Shown one piece after another: positions 12,546 through 27,500 of a stretch of DNA of 64,000 bases. This DNA is from Albula goreensis (Eukaryota; Chordata; Actinopteri; Albuliformes; Albulidae). Numbering within the stretch: position 1 is the first letter of the stretch; each line of letters opens with the position of its first letter. The notes under the pieces are model-generated. The model did no database searches. It was not told the DNA's origin and worked only from the letters and a program-made list of their open reading frames with translations. A program made the position numbers and the translations under genes. The stretch spans positions 9,008,684 through 9,072,683 of the forward strand of contig CM040746.1 in NCBI GenBank assembly GCA_022829145.1, read 5' to 3'.

Positions 12546-15500
12546 TTACATTCTCTTTAAGAAGTTAAGGATCCCCGTGCCTTTGCGTTTGATGGAAGAC
12601 GCAGAGAAGCTGCGCTGACTGTGACTGGGGGGGGAATCCTCCATATCCATGAAGCTCCATTTTTGTGGGATAGTGGAGCCAGTTGGGCCAGTGGAACTGG
12701 ATTCTGTGGCCTCCACATCTGCAGAGACAGTACGCTAGTTCAAAATCTGCTGCTCTGTGAAATTATACTTCACAAACCCAGGTAGCTTTATCTGGCTATC
12801 TTCACAGCCACTTCATAAACTTATTTTGGCATGTCCTCTTGGCTTTATTGCAATGTAAAGAGAACAGAGCACATGGTAGAGGCTGCAGTGCAGAGTGCAT
12901 TGTTGGTTACCGTGGTAGGATGAGCCTTACCTGGCCCAAAAGGACGCATCTCCTGTTCAGAGGTGCCAGGCACTGGTTCAGAGACGGCTCGCTGGAACCT
13001 AGCTAATTTAGCTTTGACCTCATCCAACCTGCATACACGTGGAAAAAACAGAATTCAGACTCTGTCCCTGCTACAAACATCAAGTGCCATAGAATCAGAA
13101 CCAGTGATTTAGAGGTGTTCGATACTGTTACATGGTCCAAGCAAAAAAAGAGCGACCACCCAAGTGCAGATAAATCAGCCATTCGAACAGAGAGTATTGT
13201 AAATAAATATACATAAATCAACAATATATAAAAATAACAAACTTACTTATTTTGGAGGTTTGCTGACATTTTCCTCTCAGCAGCCAATGCTTTTTCTGAG
13301 AACTTTGCTTTCATCTAGAGGCACAGAAGATGTTAACATTCAAACCTGAATAAACAGCTCAAATCAGCTCTCAAATCAACTGATCACCCCCTTACCGAAT
13401 TCTCATTTTCTTCCTTCTCTTCAGCTTCAATCTGGACAGAAACAGATGACAGCGGGCACAAGATCTAATTACCAACATTTCTCAGAAATGACAGTGATTA
13501 AAACAGACGATGTAGAAATGCTGTACAATCACCAATGATTCAATGATTTGAGTAGATGTTACCCACAGTGGTTCACCAACATCAATTATAACATATTCTG
13601 GTATTTGTTTAGAACCAATAAACTATATATAGCTACTCACTAAATGATCAATTGCTCACACCTGTTTAAAAACGTTTGGGAACAGACAGTGTATGAAGGC
13701 CTGTTTCATTTGCTGAAATGGACAAATGGAGCCATGAGCTCTGTCCAAAGATGGCTTTGCGTATGAGTCAGCTGAACAGCCCTGCTTACCTGAGCCAGGT
13801 AGGCGCCCTGCAGTTTCTCACGGTCCTCCTCCATCTCCCTGATCCTCAGGCTGTGTGCCTGCAGCACATGTAGGATTTCTGCGTCCTTTTCCGCCAGCAC
13901 TGCTTCCATCTGCATCACCTTCCTGCAACACAGCGAGCCCAGCAAGGGGATTCCACCACTTAGCCCTGAACCCTCAGCCTCATTCACCTACAAGGTTAAA
14001 CACTAGAACCAGTACAGTATGACCCCCTACCCAAGGAACATGGTCTCATTTGGAGCTTACCCAGATATCAGAGCTGAAAGAGTACAACATAACGTGTCAT
14101 ACACTGAAGCTGAGGCCTTAGTGCACCTTTGTTGACATTTGATTTCAAGTTGGTGATGTTTGCAAATTTTAAATGACAACATTACAAAGATGTGACACAC
14201 ATCTCCTCTTGTGCAAACCTGGCCTTCCCTGGACATTGTGTATTGCTCATTACTTACTGTTGGAGAGCCTGCTCTTGTTGTTGGGAAACCTCGATAATTT
14301 TTTGAAGATCTACTTGGAGGGCTGGAAAAAAAAGATGTCACAATTTACATTGGGAAATTGAGATTAATTATTTATGTTATTTAAAAGGTGTCTGTTTGAG
14401 CAGTGTACCTTCCAGTTCTTGTGTCTTTTTCTTCTCTTCCCTCAGTTTTTTCAGGTACAGATTTCGTTCCTGTTCAACTACATAAACATGCTGGTCCTGA
14501 AACAAAAAACACATGATTGAATCCAAACTTTTTAACTTCATTGACTGTAAATGCACAACCTGTATCTTCAGCTAAGATGTGTATCTGAGGTATTTTACAG
14601 ATATTCAGTGTCATAATAAAGTGGTAAGGTCTGACTCAATTCAGTCATGCAAAGCAACAATTTTGTTGCCATGGAGCTCTAAAACCTAAAACCTTATTAG
14701 TCACTTGTTCACATACCAATTCATGCGAAGATTTGTTAGGCAGGTTTGTTTGTGCCACTGGACGACCTATAAGAGAGGGACAAGTCAGTGATAATAAGAG
14801 GACTCAGACTGAATGAACTGGATGCTGAACTGAGATCTGTGTGCATCAGTGTCTAATAAAGCAAGAGAAAACAGGGCAAGGCTTTTCATCATGTGACTGT
14901 ACCAGAAAGGGTTAAAGCTTCAAAGGGTGGAGACTCACTTTTCTTCACAGGGGTCGTCACCCAGTAGGAACAGCCAGGGGTGGGCTCGGACTGTAGTCTC
15001 TGGAGAGCAGCCAGCTCAGCCTTGACCTCATCCAGCCTGTGAAATGGTGAAAATCACATCTTTCAGACCACAGAAACAGCAGCCCTTTCTTTAAGGCAAT
15101 TTTATCCACCCCAACAATTTTATCCAACCCCACCCAATAATTATCATCTAATAGTCACTAAAGAGCCACTTAACATTTAGTCCTGGGTCACTGCTCACGC
15201 TTGTGTTTGCCTGTAACCCTTCTAATACATTTTGGACTGTAAACAAACTCACTGCTTGTGGAGATTTGCCACCTCTGTTTTATGTGCTGTCAGTGCATGA
15301 TCAGCTTTTGTCTGGATGGAAAAGAAGGAAAGGGAAAAGCAAATAAACCATCTGTCTTGGACAACGATGTTGACTCACAAAACTACTTATGTCCTTCTTA
15401 CCAAATTCTCCTGTAACGTCTTCTGAAGGGAATCGATCTTTGGAAAAACAGATGAAAATTAAATGTGTATCCAACAAACAAAGTCAGAGAAGAATTAAAG

Positions 15501-18500
15501 GCACTCAACCACATTATCTAGTGAACAACTATGTTGTCAATGAGATACTTTACTGTGCACTATGCAAAACAGTTTGACTAAAAAAAAAAATCAAATCCTT
15601 CTGGACAGATCCCTCTAACATGGCTGTTGAATACACAACTTCCAGCCATATTCTAAGAACTGCATGAGACTGTAGTCATGGTGGGGTGTGCAGCATTAGC
15701 ACTGGAGGCATTTGTTCACCTCGGCCTTGTAGGACAGCTCGGTTTTCTTATGCTGCTCCTCAATGGTTTGAACATTTTGTCTGTGAGACCTGAATGCTTC
15801 CTTCAGTTTAATGTCTTTATCACAATGTTCAGAATCCAACTGAGCTGACATGCTACAAGAGACAAAATGGCGGCTTCTGGTTACCAAGGCACTAACTGTC
15901 AGATCCTAATTCCTGTAACGTTGAAACCTCAGCTCTGTCAATTAGTGGGACAACATGCACTTCTTAACAGCTTGAATTACAACTTGAATTCAAAGCATTC
16001 TAATCTGGATGCTGATGTAGTACACTGCTTGGACGTTCTACAGTAAAATATGTATTTTATAACTTTTATTTTTCTTTGTGTGTTGTACCTGTTCTCTGTA
16101 TGCAAACTAAAGATGAATATGGGAAAATGCATCAATATAAAGGTATGACACTTAATTTCTGCACACATGCTAAATGTCATGTGATGCACACTACCCATAA
16201 TTCATAGCATGTTGCTTGCTACTTACTTCTGCAGATCCTGCTCTTTCTGATGGCATTTGTCATTCATCTTTTGCAGTTCAGTTTGGAGGGTTGCAGTGAG
16301 CTGTTCCAGCTGGGACTTTTCATTTTTTACAGCATCTCTGTCCTGCTCCAGTGTTTGGTTTTTTGCTAAAGCACAAATGAACAAAACTCAGACACAGGAA
16401 GTTGAAATGAATCATTTGGTTTTTAAAAATGGCTCTCTGGGCAGCATACCTGCCAGCTCCCAGGTCTTTCTCTCCTCTGCCCTCAGTTTCTCCAGGCATA
16501 CATTTAGCTCTTCAGCTGATTTTACGAGCTTTTCCTGCTACACAAAACACATCAGTGAATCCAGAGTTTAACTTCTCTGACTGTGAACGCATTGCCTGCA
16601 CATTCTGTTTGGAGTAGCTGAGATAACATACCCATTCATTGGAGGAACTATCAGGCAATGTTTGTGTCACTGGACGACCTATAAGAGAGGGACAAGTCAG
16701 TGATAATAAGAGGACTCAGACTGAATGAACTGGATGCTGAACTGAGATCTGTGTGCATCAGTGTCTAATAAAGCAAGAGAAAACAGGGCAAGGCTTTTCA
16801 TCATGTGACTGTACCAAAAGGGTTAAAGCTTCAAAGGGTGGAGACTCACTTTTCTTCACAGGGGTCGTCACCCAGTAGGAACAGCCAGGGGTGGGCTCGG
16901 ACTGTAGTCTCTGGAGAGCAGCCAGCTCAGCCTTGACCTCATCCAGCCTGTGAAATGGTGAAAATCACATCTTTCAGACCAGAGAAACAGCGGCCATTTT
17001 CTTTAAGCAAATTTTAACCACCCCAACCCTGGAATCCAAGGCTATCACAATCTCAGATGCTAACCTTTATTCAGCTACGTGTTGAACCTTAAATAATTAT
17101 TATCTAATAGTCACTAAAGAGCCATTTAACATTTAGTCCTGGGTCACTGCTCACGCTTGTGTGTGCCTGTAACCCTTCTAATACATTTTGGACTGTAAAC
17201 AAACTCACTGCTTGTGGAGATTTGCCACCTCTGTTTTATGTGCTGTCAGTGCATGATCAGCTTTTGTCTGGATGGAAAAGAAGGAAAGGGAAAAGCAAAT
17301 AAACCATCTGTCTTGGACAATGATGTTGACTCAAAAACTACTTATGTCCTTCTTACCAAATTCTCCTGTAATGTCTTCTGAAGGGAATCGATCTTTGGAA
17401 AAACAGATGAAAATTAAATGTGTATCCAACAAACAAAGTCAGAGAAAAATTAAAGGCACTGAACCACATTATCTAGTGAACAACAGGTAAGTATTCATTT
17501 GTGTAAATGTTATGTTGTCAATGAGATACTTTACTGTGCACTATGCAAAACAGTTTGACTAAAAAAATCAAATCCTTCTGGACAGATCCCTCTAACATGG
17601 CTGTTGAATACACAACTTCCAGCCATATTCTAAGAACTGCATGAGACTGTAGTCATGGTGGGGTGTGCAGCATTAGCACTGGAGACATTTGTTCACCTCG
17701 GCCTTGTAGGACAGCTCGGTTTTCTTATGCTGCTCCTCAATGGTTTGAACATGTTGTCTGTGAGACCTGAATGCTTCCTTCAGTTTAATGTCTTTATCAC
17801 AACGTTCAGAATCCAACTGAGCTGACATGCTACAAGAGACAAAATGGCGGCTTCTGGTTACCAAGGCACTAACTGTCAGATCCTAATTCCTGTAACTTTG
17901 AAACCTCAGCTCTGTCAATTAGTGGGACAACATGCACTTCTTAACAGCTTGAATTACAACTTGAATTCAAAGCATTCTAATCTGGATGCTGATGTAGTAC
18001 ACTGCTTGGACGTTCTACAGTAAAATATGTATTTTATAACTTTTATTTTTCTTTGTGTGTTGTACCTGTTCTCTGTATGCAAACTAAAGATGAATATGGG
18101 AAAATGCATCAATATAAAGGTATGACACTTAATTTCTGCACACATGCTAAATGTCATGTGATGCACACTACCCATAATTCATAGCATGTTGCTTGCTACT
18201 TACTTCTGCAGATCCTGCTCTTTCTGATGGCATTTGTCATTCATTTTTTGCAGTTCAGTTTGGAGGGTTGCAGTGAGCTGTTCCAGCTGGGACTTTTCAT
18301 TTTTTACAGCATCTCTGTCCTGCTCCAGTGTTTGGTTTTTTGCTAAAGCACAAATGAACAAAACTCAGACACAGGAAGTTGAAATGAATCATTTGGTTTT
18401 AAAAATGGCTCTCTGGGCAGCATACCTGCCAGCTCCCAGGTCTTTCTCTCCTCTGCCCTCAGTTTCTCCAGGCATACATTTAGCTCTTCAGCTGATTTTA

Positions 18501-21500
18501 CGAGCTTTTCCTGCTACACAAAACACATCAGTGAATCCAGAGTTTAACTTCTCTGACTGTGAACGCATTGCCTGCACATTCTGTTTGGAGTAGCTGAGAT
18601 AACATACCCATTCATTGGAGGAACTATCAGGCAATGTTTGTGTCACTGGACGACCTATAAGAGAGGGACAAGTCAGTGATAATAAGAGGACTCAGACTGA
18701 ATGAACTGGATGCTGAACTGAGATCTGTGTGCATCAGTGTCTAATAAAGCAAGAGAAAACAGGGCAAGGCTTTTCATCATGTGACTGTACCAGAAAGGGT
18801 TAAAGCTTCAAAGGGTGGAGACTCACTTTTCTTCACAGGGGTCGTCACCCAGTAGGAACAGCCAGGGGTGGGCTCGGACTGTAGTCTCTGGAGAGCAGCC
18901 AGCTCAGCCTTGACCTCATCCAGCCTGTGAAATGGTGAAAATCACATCTTTCAGACCACAGAAACAGCAGTCATTTTCTTTAAGCAAATTTTAACCACCC
19001 CAACCCTGGAATCCAAGGCTATCACTATCTCAGATGCTATCCTTTATTCAGCTACGTGTTGAACCTTAAATAATTATCATCTAATAGTCACATAAAGTGC
19101 CATTTAATATTGAGTCCTGGGTCACTGCTCACTCTTGTGTGGGTCTGTAACCCTTCTAATATATTTTGAATTGTAAAGTAACTCACTGTTTGTGGAGATT
19201 TGCCACTTCTGTTAACAATTATCATCAAGTAGTCACAAAAGAGCCATTTAATAATAACACACTGCTATGTTCCACACTTGGGCCTTTGAGTAACCCAAAG
19301 AAATTATGGGTAGCAAAGTAACTCACTGTTTGCAGAGATCTGCCGTTTCTTTTTTGTGTGCTGTCAGTGCACAATCAGAGGCACAAGCTTTCATCTGAAG
19401 GGAGAGGAAGAGGGATTAACCACCTGTCTTGGGCAAAGGCATTGGTGAACAAAAATGCTCGATTATGTTGCCCTTACCAAATTCTCATGCCATTTCTTCT
19501 GAAGAGATTTTATCTTTGGAGAGAGAGCAGTGACAGTTAGAGCCATACATACACATCTACTAACTCCACTGTACTGTACAAATTTGACTCTTGTGGAAGG
19601 TTGTGCAATTTGGAGACAGTTCTTCACCTCAGCCTTGTAGGACATCTCAGTTTTCTGATGGTCACTCTCAATCTTTTGGACATTTTGTTTGTTAGACCTG
19701 ACCAGCTCCTTCATCTTCAACTCGCTGTCGCGACGCTCAGACTCCATCTGAACCACCTTCCTGCAACAGAGAGTATGGAGGCCCCAGGTAACCAATGAAA
19801 AATCATTCTCACATCCATAATATTGAGATGTCCTCTCTGTCAGTTATCTCAGCCAACGTGGTATGCTGTCTGGTACATCCACAGTAAGTATAGACTACCC
19901 CTACCATCATCTCCACCATGTGCTTATTGTCATTTGTTAGATACATATGGATAAGATCCAGTTCCTGCACCCATGTCCTCAATGCCATGTGTACACAGAT
20001 CCCATCTTTCCCTGGCCATTGGCCCGTATACTTGGCTGGTTGTCACTTACTGCTGGAGGGCCTGCTCTTTGAGGTGGCACAGCTCATTCATGTTCTGCAG
20101 TTTGCCCTGCAGGGCTGCAGCCTGATGTTCCAGCTGGGACTTCTCATCCTTCACAGCATCTCTGTCCTGCTGTAGGGCTCGGATTTTCTCTGGAGTGCAA
20201 ATGGTCACAATTCAGATACAGGAAGTGGAAATGAATCATTTGGGTACTAAAATACTCTCTTAGCAGCATACCTATCAGCTCCTGTGTCTTCTTCTCCTCT
20301 GCCAGAAGTTTCTCCAGGAACAATTTCTCCTGTGACCCCTGTTCAGCTGGGGGAGAGCTGACCTCTGACCTGTAAAATGGTGAAATCACATAAAATCATG
20401 ACCAACGGAGCAGCATTTTCCGTGAGTAATAAGCGCGCGCTCCGAAGTCATGATCTGAGTCCACTGAGCACGCTATCACCATTTCAGATCATGCTATTGA
20501 CCTTTTAATTGACTACTTAATTTAAGTTGCTTTTTACAGTTAATTTAAAAATTAAGCCCAGGGCCATTGCTGGGTCTATGACCCATTTAAGTAGTCTGTT
20601 TGTGAATAAACGTACTTATTCTGAGGAGTTCTGATTTCTTTTTTGTTTGCCATCAGTGGGCGTCCAGTGGGGACAGCTTTTACCTGGAGGGGAAGGAATA
20701 AGAATTAGCATTCTGTCCTGGGGAATGACATCGACTCACAAAACTACCTGTTTTCATCCTTACCAAAGGTTTCTTCTTTTTCAGAGCATCAATCTGTGGA
20801 GAGACAGGTCATATTCAGTACCACATATTACATCACAATCAACAGAAAAATTCAAACCGGAGTTCTAACCACTTACTACGCAGGCTTCCGGGGACAGTCA
20901 TATAGAAAATGCATCACACTGTACTTGTGTGATTCTTGAGAACAGGTAGGTGCAGTATTTGGTATTTGTGTTGTAGGTAGTTTGCTAACCTCAGAAATGA
21001 AAGAGAGAGCCATCTTCTCACGCTGCGTCTCAATCGCTTGGATCTTCTGTCTGTGACACCTGAGCACCTCCTTCACTTTGAAATCTTTTTCACGACGCTC
21101 AGAGTCCACCTGAGCAGACTTCCTACAACAGAGACCATGGAGGCTTTGGGCTACCAATGCACCAATCTTTCTCACACTTCACCATCAGTACAATTTACAA
21201 GGTTTCAGATGACAATATGGTGTGCTGCCTGGCTTGTCTAAAGTTGTATTTCATCCCTGTTTTCTCAGAGTGTACATTGCCTGCTCCTCACATGTCCACT
21301 ACAGATGTACATGGAACACTCTAGATCCGACAGAAGTCCTGAATTAGCCTTAAGACAATGAAATATGTATGCAAAGCCATGTTTTCTCTGCAGTGTTGTT
21401 TGCTACTTACTGTTGGATAACCTGGTCTTTCTTCTCACACAGCTCACTCAGATTGCTCAGTTTTCGTTGTAAAGTTGAGATCTGAACTTGCAACTTGAGC

Positions 21501-24500
21501 TTTTCATTTTTCTGACCATCACGGTCCTCTTCCAGTGTTTTGATTTTTTCTGAAGCACAAATAAGAGTCACATCTTGGACACATGGAACTGAGGTGGATC
21601 ATGATGGTGCGATGAGAGGTTATCTTTGAGAAACGTACCCTCCAGCTGCTGGCTCTTGAGCGCCGATGTCCTACGTGTTTCTTCATGCTTGCTTTGCTCC
21701 TCTTTGATGACCTTAGCAATCTTCACATGACAGAAACACATCAGAGAACATCACCGCCTGCATGACTGTATCTACAACTGTACCTGATACATTTTAAACT
21801 CATGTGTCAAAATAAAAAAAAGATTATTTGTTTAAACATAATCAAATAACTGTATCTGCAATGATGCAAACAATCAAATAACTTCATCAAGATTTAAAAA
21901 AAGATACAACACTTGTCATTTTCACGGTGGTAACTTACTAACTCATCCACATTACTACCAGATGTCTTGGAGGCACCACCTGGAAGGAAGGAACCATCAA
22001 ACAAGGGTGGAAAACGATGCATCACAGGAGTCTAAAATCACCACCAGCCAAGGAAGATACACATGCTGGCTCATGTGTATTTACTTATATAATGATTTGG
22101 TAACTAAAATGCAGATTAAGTGTCAAAGGCAAGGGTTTGAAACCATTAATGAAAAAAAACACCCGTCAATCATTAAAAGGGATACCTAGCTCATGAGTCT
22201 TGTTTGAATAAACAAGTCTCATAATACCAATAAGCACAATATGGACTGCTGTCCAGGATTAGTGCATTTTTGGTGCGTTGTGACCGAAAGGAAGAGTAAG
22301 TCTCAGAGAGCAGGAACTCACGGCCAGAGCAGGTTGAGCAAGTTGAAAACAGTGGGTCCTGGAATCCAGCCAGATTTGCGCTGACCTTGGATAGCCTTAA
22401 AAAAAAAAAAATTTATTTTACAGTTTAGATTATATTCTATTATACAGTATGTTCAAATGATTTTTATTCAACCTGTATTTAACCAGAACAAAAGTCCTTG
22501 GGAAAAAACTAATTCTGTGGAGATCTGGCAAATGAATCAGCTTTAAATCCTGGAGTTAACCACATGACACAAAACATAGTTCAATAGTGCACTATATAAT
22601 TCACACTCTCTGATAAACGTTTGGAAAACAATTACACTCTTCATGAATAGTGTTCTGTACCAGGGTCCTTTTTCCAGCTAAATGGTAACTATGTTTGAGT
22701 CTCCAGCTACTAATACGCTGTTACAATTTCTGTACAACTGTTTGCCATGTAAAGGGTTAGCACACCCAAAAAAATTTAAATTATCTGATTCTGTAGCTAT
22801 TTTTAATCTAACAAGGGCGAACAATTGGAATGGATGGATGTACAGCAGTCAAAGCGAGTGCAATGTGAACGTTAACATCACTTAAACGTTTTGGTGTAGC
22901 CACCCTTCATCATTCCTGTGCCATTACACTGCTCAGTGCACATAAATGACCTATCTCAGTGGGTTTTTGTGGCAGGGTAGCTCACCTTTTAGACAGGCTG
23001 GCCGTCTCTTTCTTCTCTAGCGCGAGGGCACGTTGTGAAGAACAGGCTACAATCTAGCAGCAAAAGAGCATTAAATATTCTGTGTCACTCTCTCTCAAAG
23101 ACACTGCGCTGCACTGCTGTATTTGTAATGAACTCTTTATTACCCAATTGTCCTGTGCTTTCTTCTTCTGTTGAGTAATCTGTGGTGAGACATAAGTGAC
23201 AGTGGAGGAAAATGTGAAAATGCTGAAAATAATTTAGACAGTACAGCTAAACATGACAGCAGTATACACTAAATTAATAAATGATACATATGGATGAAGT
23301 ATGGCACAGACTGTTCTACCTGTCACTGTGTCAATCTGATATAATCACTTCCAATTTTGAACTCAACATGAAGTGTTTGCTCAGGTAAGGACTGGCACAC
23401 CTGATTTTTAAGGGCAGCCTGAGCTTTCTCATTCTTCTCATTTATGTCCTGGATCTTTTGTTTGAAGCGCCTTATTTCTCCCTTGGGCCCTGCACCTTTG
23501 ATCTCCTTTACACTCTGGTCCACCTGCTCCTCAGCCAGTTTCCTGTAGCACAAAGAGCATCCAGACTTCAGATAGGGAGTCCTGTTTCTACATCTCAGGT
23601 AGGTTTGCTGTACCAGACACAGCCCATGGCAGATGCACTGTGTCCTGAACAACAAAGCTACTGATTTGATCAACAACTTTGAAACACAATGTACTTTGGC
23701 ATGGAAATCTGTACTCACAGAGAAAAGCAGCATGCCAATATAACTGTTATGTATGACGCATATGTTTTCTTGATTAGCAAAGACAGTCTATATACACAGA
23801 TTGTCATAAGAGCAATAAGAAGTTCAAAAACAACAAGATCCAAAACACAAGTTCTTTTCCCATTTGCAGGGAGGCATGTGAAAATATGTCTCGCTAGGGG
23901 ACATTTTTACTCCACACTCACTGCTGTAGTGCACTGTCTTTCTGCTGACAGAGAAGGTTCAGCATCTGGACTTCCTCCTTGAGTGTCTTGTTCAGATTTT
24001 CTAGGTGGCTTTTCTCACTTTCCAGGGAAGATTGGTCATATTCCATCTTCTTAATCCTCTCTGTGGGAAAAAACAGTCACAAATCGCAAATGGACCAGGG
24101 GTCCCTTCAACAAAGAATGCTCTGTCATTTACTGATTTTGAGAAGCTTTGATGGGAAAATCCAAATGCACTTCCACATTTTGATATAAAACACAAATAGG
24201 TTAAGGATGGACTGCAATAGCCTATAATATCATCACATCCATTGTAGTTTAAACTAATCTTCCCTGTTCCGGTTATGTAAGAGAAGACAAGATGGATATA
24301 CTAAGGGCACTGACTGGGACTGTAATAATTATCAGTTATGAGAAATGTTCAATGTACCCTCCAACTCCTTGCAATTTTTCTCCTCCACCTGCAGTTTCTC
24401 CTCATAAGATTTTCCATCTCCTTCCAGAGCACTTTTTCCCTGTGTTAAAACATACATGGCCATTCACTCTCACAGCCTGCATTTACAGCTACACACCATG

Positions 24501-27500
24501 GAGGGAAAAGTCAAAATTGTGTCTTAATTGTTTTAATGGCCATTTTACTGATGTATTAACTTACCCAATTCTTGCCATCTGGAAGAGAGACAATAAAAAA
24601 ATGAATGTGTCAGTTAAACATCAGTCAACATATTGGCAAAAAGGAACAATAAAAAAATCTCCATTCCTAAAAATGTAGTACCTTGAACTACTGACACCTT
24701 ACTGAATAGGCTCAGAGTAGACATTTTGTAGTGTAGGGGCTAAATCAGAGCATACTCATTTCTTTTGTCTTTTCATTTTCATTGTTGTGAACCTCTAACC
24801 TTTGGAGGAACTGTCTCCTGTTTAAATAATTTCCATTGTTCATAGAAACACTGTGAAACTTCACCAACCAGACCACAACCATTTTGGGCACCATGATACT
24901 GTGACAGTGAGGGATCGGTTTTAACGGGCAGGAGCTTACCTTTTGCAGGAGGGGGCACAAAGACAGGCTGCTGAATTTCTGTCAGTTGTGTGGTGACCTC
25001 AATCACCCTGCCAGCGGATAAACAAACACTTTTCAGACAAACGCCAGTTTCACCCGACCAGAAAACATTATCATCCCAAGTGATCTGAAACATTATCAAG
25101 TCTCAAGCCTTCAGAATGAAGACGGGGTTTTTCATTGACAAACTCAGGCCATTGGAACGTTCTCACTTTTGCCGTAGGTCGGCGGTCTCTTTTCTCTCAG
25201 CTGCCAAGGCATGCTCAGCCACGAGAGTGTTTGTCTGGAGGCCAGAGGAAGAGATGACAAACTGTCCAAACAGCCATTTCCCAAAAAACATCCATGAAAA
25301 AAATCTATGCTCTTTCTTACCCGATTCTCCTCTGCCTGCCTTTTGTGATATTCCATCTATGGAGCAGAAGGGAAAGTGACAGTCAGTACAAAACCCTTAC
25401 ATGTGCAACACTTGCAACAGGACGCGTAAAACTCCAGGGTTAATTCTCTGACCTGCATCTTGAGGAGGTCTTCCGCTTTCTTGTGGTCCTGCTCCATCTC
25501 CAGGATCTTCTTTTTGTGAGACTTGAGCAGCTCCTTCACTTTTGACTCCCCCTCACCACACGGCAGAGACTCTGCAGTCCTGCAATACAGGGGCACAATT
25601 CTTGATTTATAATTATTTAAAGCAGATATATTTTGTCTGTCCTTTGTATGACTTGAGGTGTCACAAATTAGTGTTAAAATGTGTTCTATAGCACACTGTG
25701 TTAGCTGTCTGGATTTAATATTTTATATACCGTCAGTGCTGCAGCAGCCAAAAATCAGTTGAAGGATTCATTAAAGCTGGATGCTAAGTCCATAGTAAGT
25801 GTAAAAATATTGTTTTTCAACATGACAGCCCTAAAACTTACTGCTGTGGTGCGTTCTGCATTTTCTGATGCGCGCCCTTTTTGTCCAGCTCCTGCTGCAA
25901 GACTCTAGCCTCCAGCTCCAGCTCCATTTGAGCCTTTTCTGTCTTCAAGACAGCTAGGTCCTGTTCAATGGTTTTGATTTTTTCTAAGGCAAACAAACAG
26001 TTGAGATACAGGATGGATGCAGATACATGAAGATGTCACATAACACTAATGACTCACATCAAAAATATGTAACCTCTAATTTTACTTGTGTGTTGTCGCT
26101 TCACAAGATCACAGAGAAGTCATGCCAGTTCACCGAAGGCTCATTCTCTACTTCATGGCCAATTTCTCAAGCTATGTGTTGAATGCACTGCAATTATTAG
26201 ACAAGAAATACTGTGCTGCACACCTTCCATTTGCTGGACCTTGGACCTTTCGGCTCGGAGCTTCTTGAGAAGCTCACGTCGCTCCTCTTTATGGGTGAAA
26301 TTAAAGGTCTTAACCTGTCAGAATACACGTCAGTTATTACTGAAGCCCCAACTATTCACATCATAACTGCCATATGCCTCATTTCTGCCCTGACACATCC
26401 CTATTTGTCCTTTTCTGTAACAGTTCCCCGCCAACGGTTGACTTTAATCTTGCTAATAGTCAGGGGAGATAAAACTGGTGAAGCTCCTGTTGAATAGTTA
26501 TTTCCCCTGGCATGTTTCAGTAGTTTTGACTCTGCAATGTGTCTTAAGAAGGTTTTATTTGGATAATGTCGACATGCGTATGATAGGTTAGCTTCATCAA
26601 ATCAGTTTTGCCTTCCGTGCAATTCAGAGCAGTTGACACTTCACAGGCTTTTATTTTTTGGCATGTTTATAATAAGACTTACAATCTTTCGCCAAAAACA
26701 GATCAAAAACAGGATGTTGATGAACACCACTATCACCAAAGCCTTCCAAGACAGTCCATAGCTGCCATAGTCTGGATGCCATTTTCCTGGGTCGCTGGCA
26801 AGGAGCTGAAACAAAATTAATCCAAATTCAATCAGGGCAAAACCTGTCCATTGTGCACTGACAGAGCTTTTTACTGTGTCCTCATGTACATTGAACATAC
26901 AGTAAAAATGTATTTTTAAATTAACACAGATAAAAAAGAATCCACATTTGCTTAGTGGAGCTAACCCTCCCAGTTTCTGATGGCAGATAATGCCATATTT
27001 TAGGCCATCACGACAAAGGTCATTTATTGTGATGGCTTCAGCAGTATGAATGTAATGTGTCTTGAATTGTAAAGACAGTAGACTATAATTGATCCAACTG
27101 TATATGATTAACATATATATGATTGACACAAAAAAAATCATCATCTCATACAGAGCAAAACACACTTAAAACCGTTTCCATAACCCTCAAGAAATGAAAT
27201 CTCTATTCTAAAAACAGCTGACTCACCAATGTAGCATAATAATGCCAAAGCTCCTGCAGCCGATGGAGAAAGTCCCTGACATCCAGGTGCCTGAACAAGC
27301 ATTTGCCCTGTGGGTCTAAACACAGAGTTTCACATTTGAAGTGTAATTACAGTGATGACTAAAATGAAGGTGGAGCTACATTCAGCTGTCAGTTATCTAT
27401 TTTAACCGAACAAACTTATTTTAACCAATCAAAAAATGATTTACTGTCAACAGCCATTGCAGTAATTGGTCATATTCGTTTAGCGATAGATACTGGACGG

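Noticed and set aside
15977-18175. Identical 73-codon - strand frames as a duplicated small gene
   Set aside because: They lie in introns of the cassette gene and are identical only because the whole cassette was duplicated.
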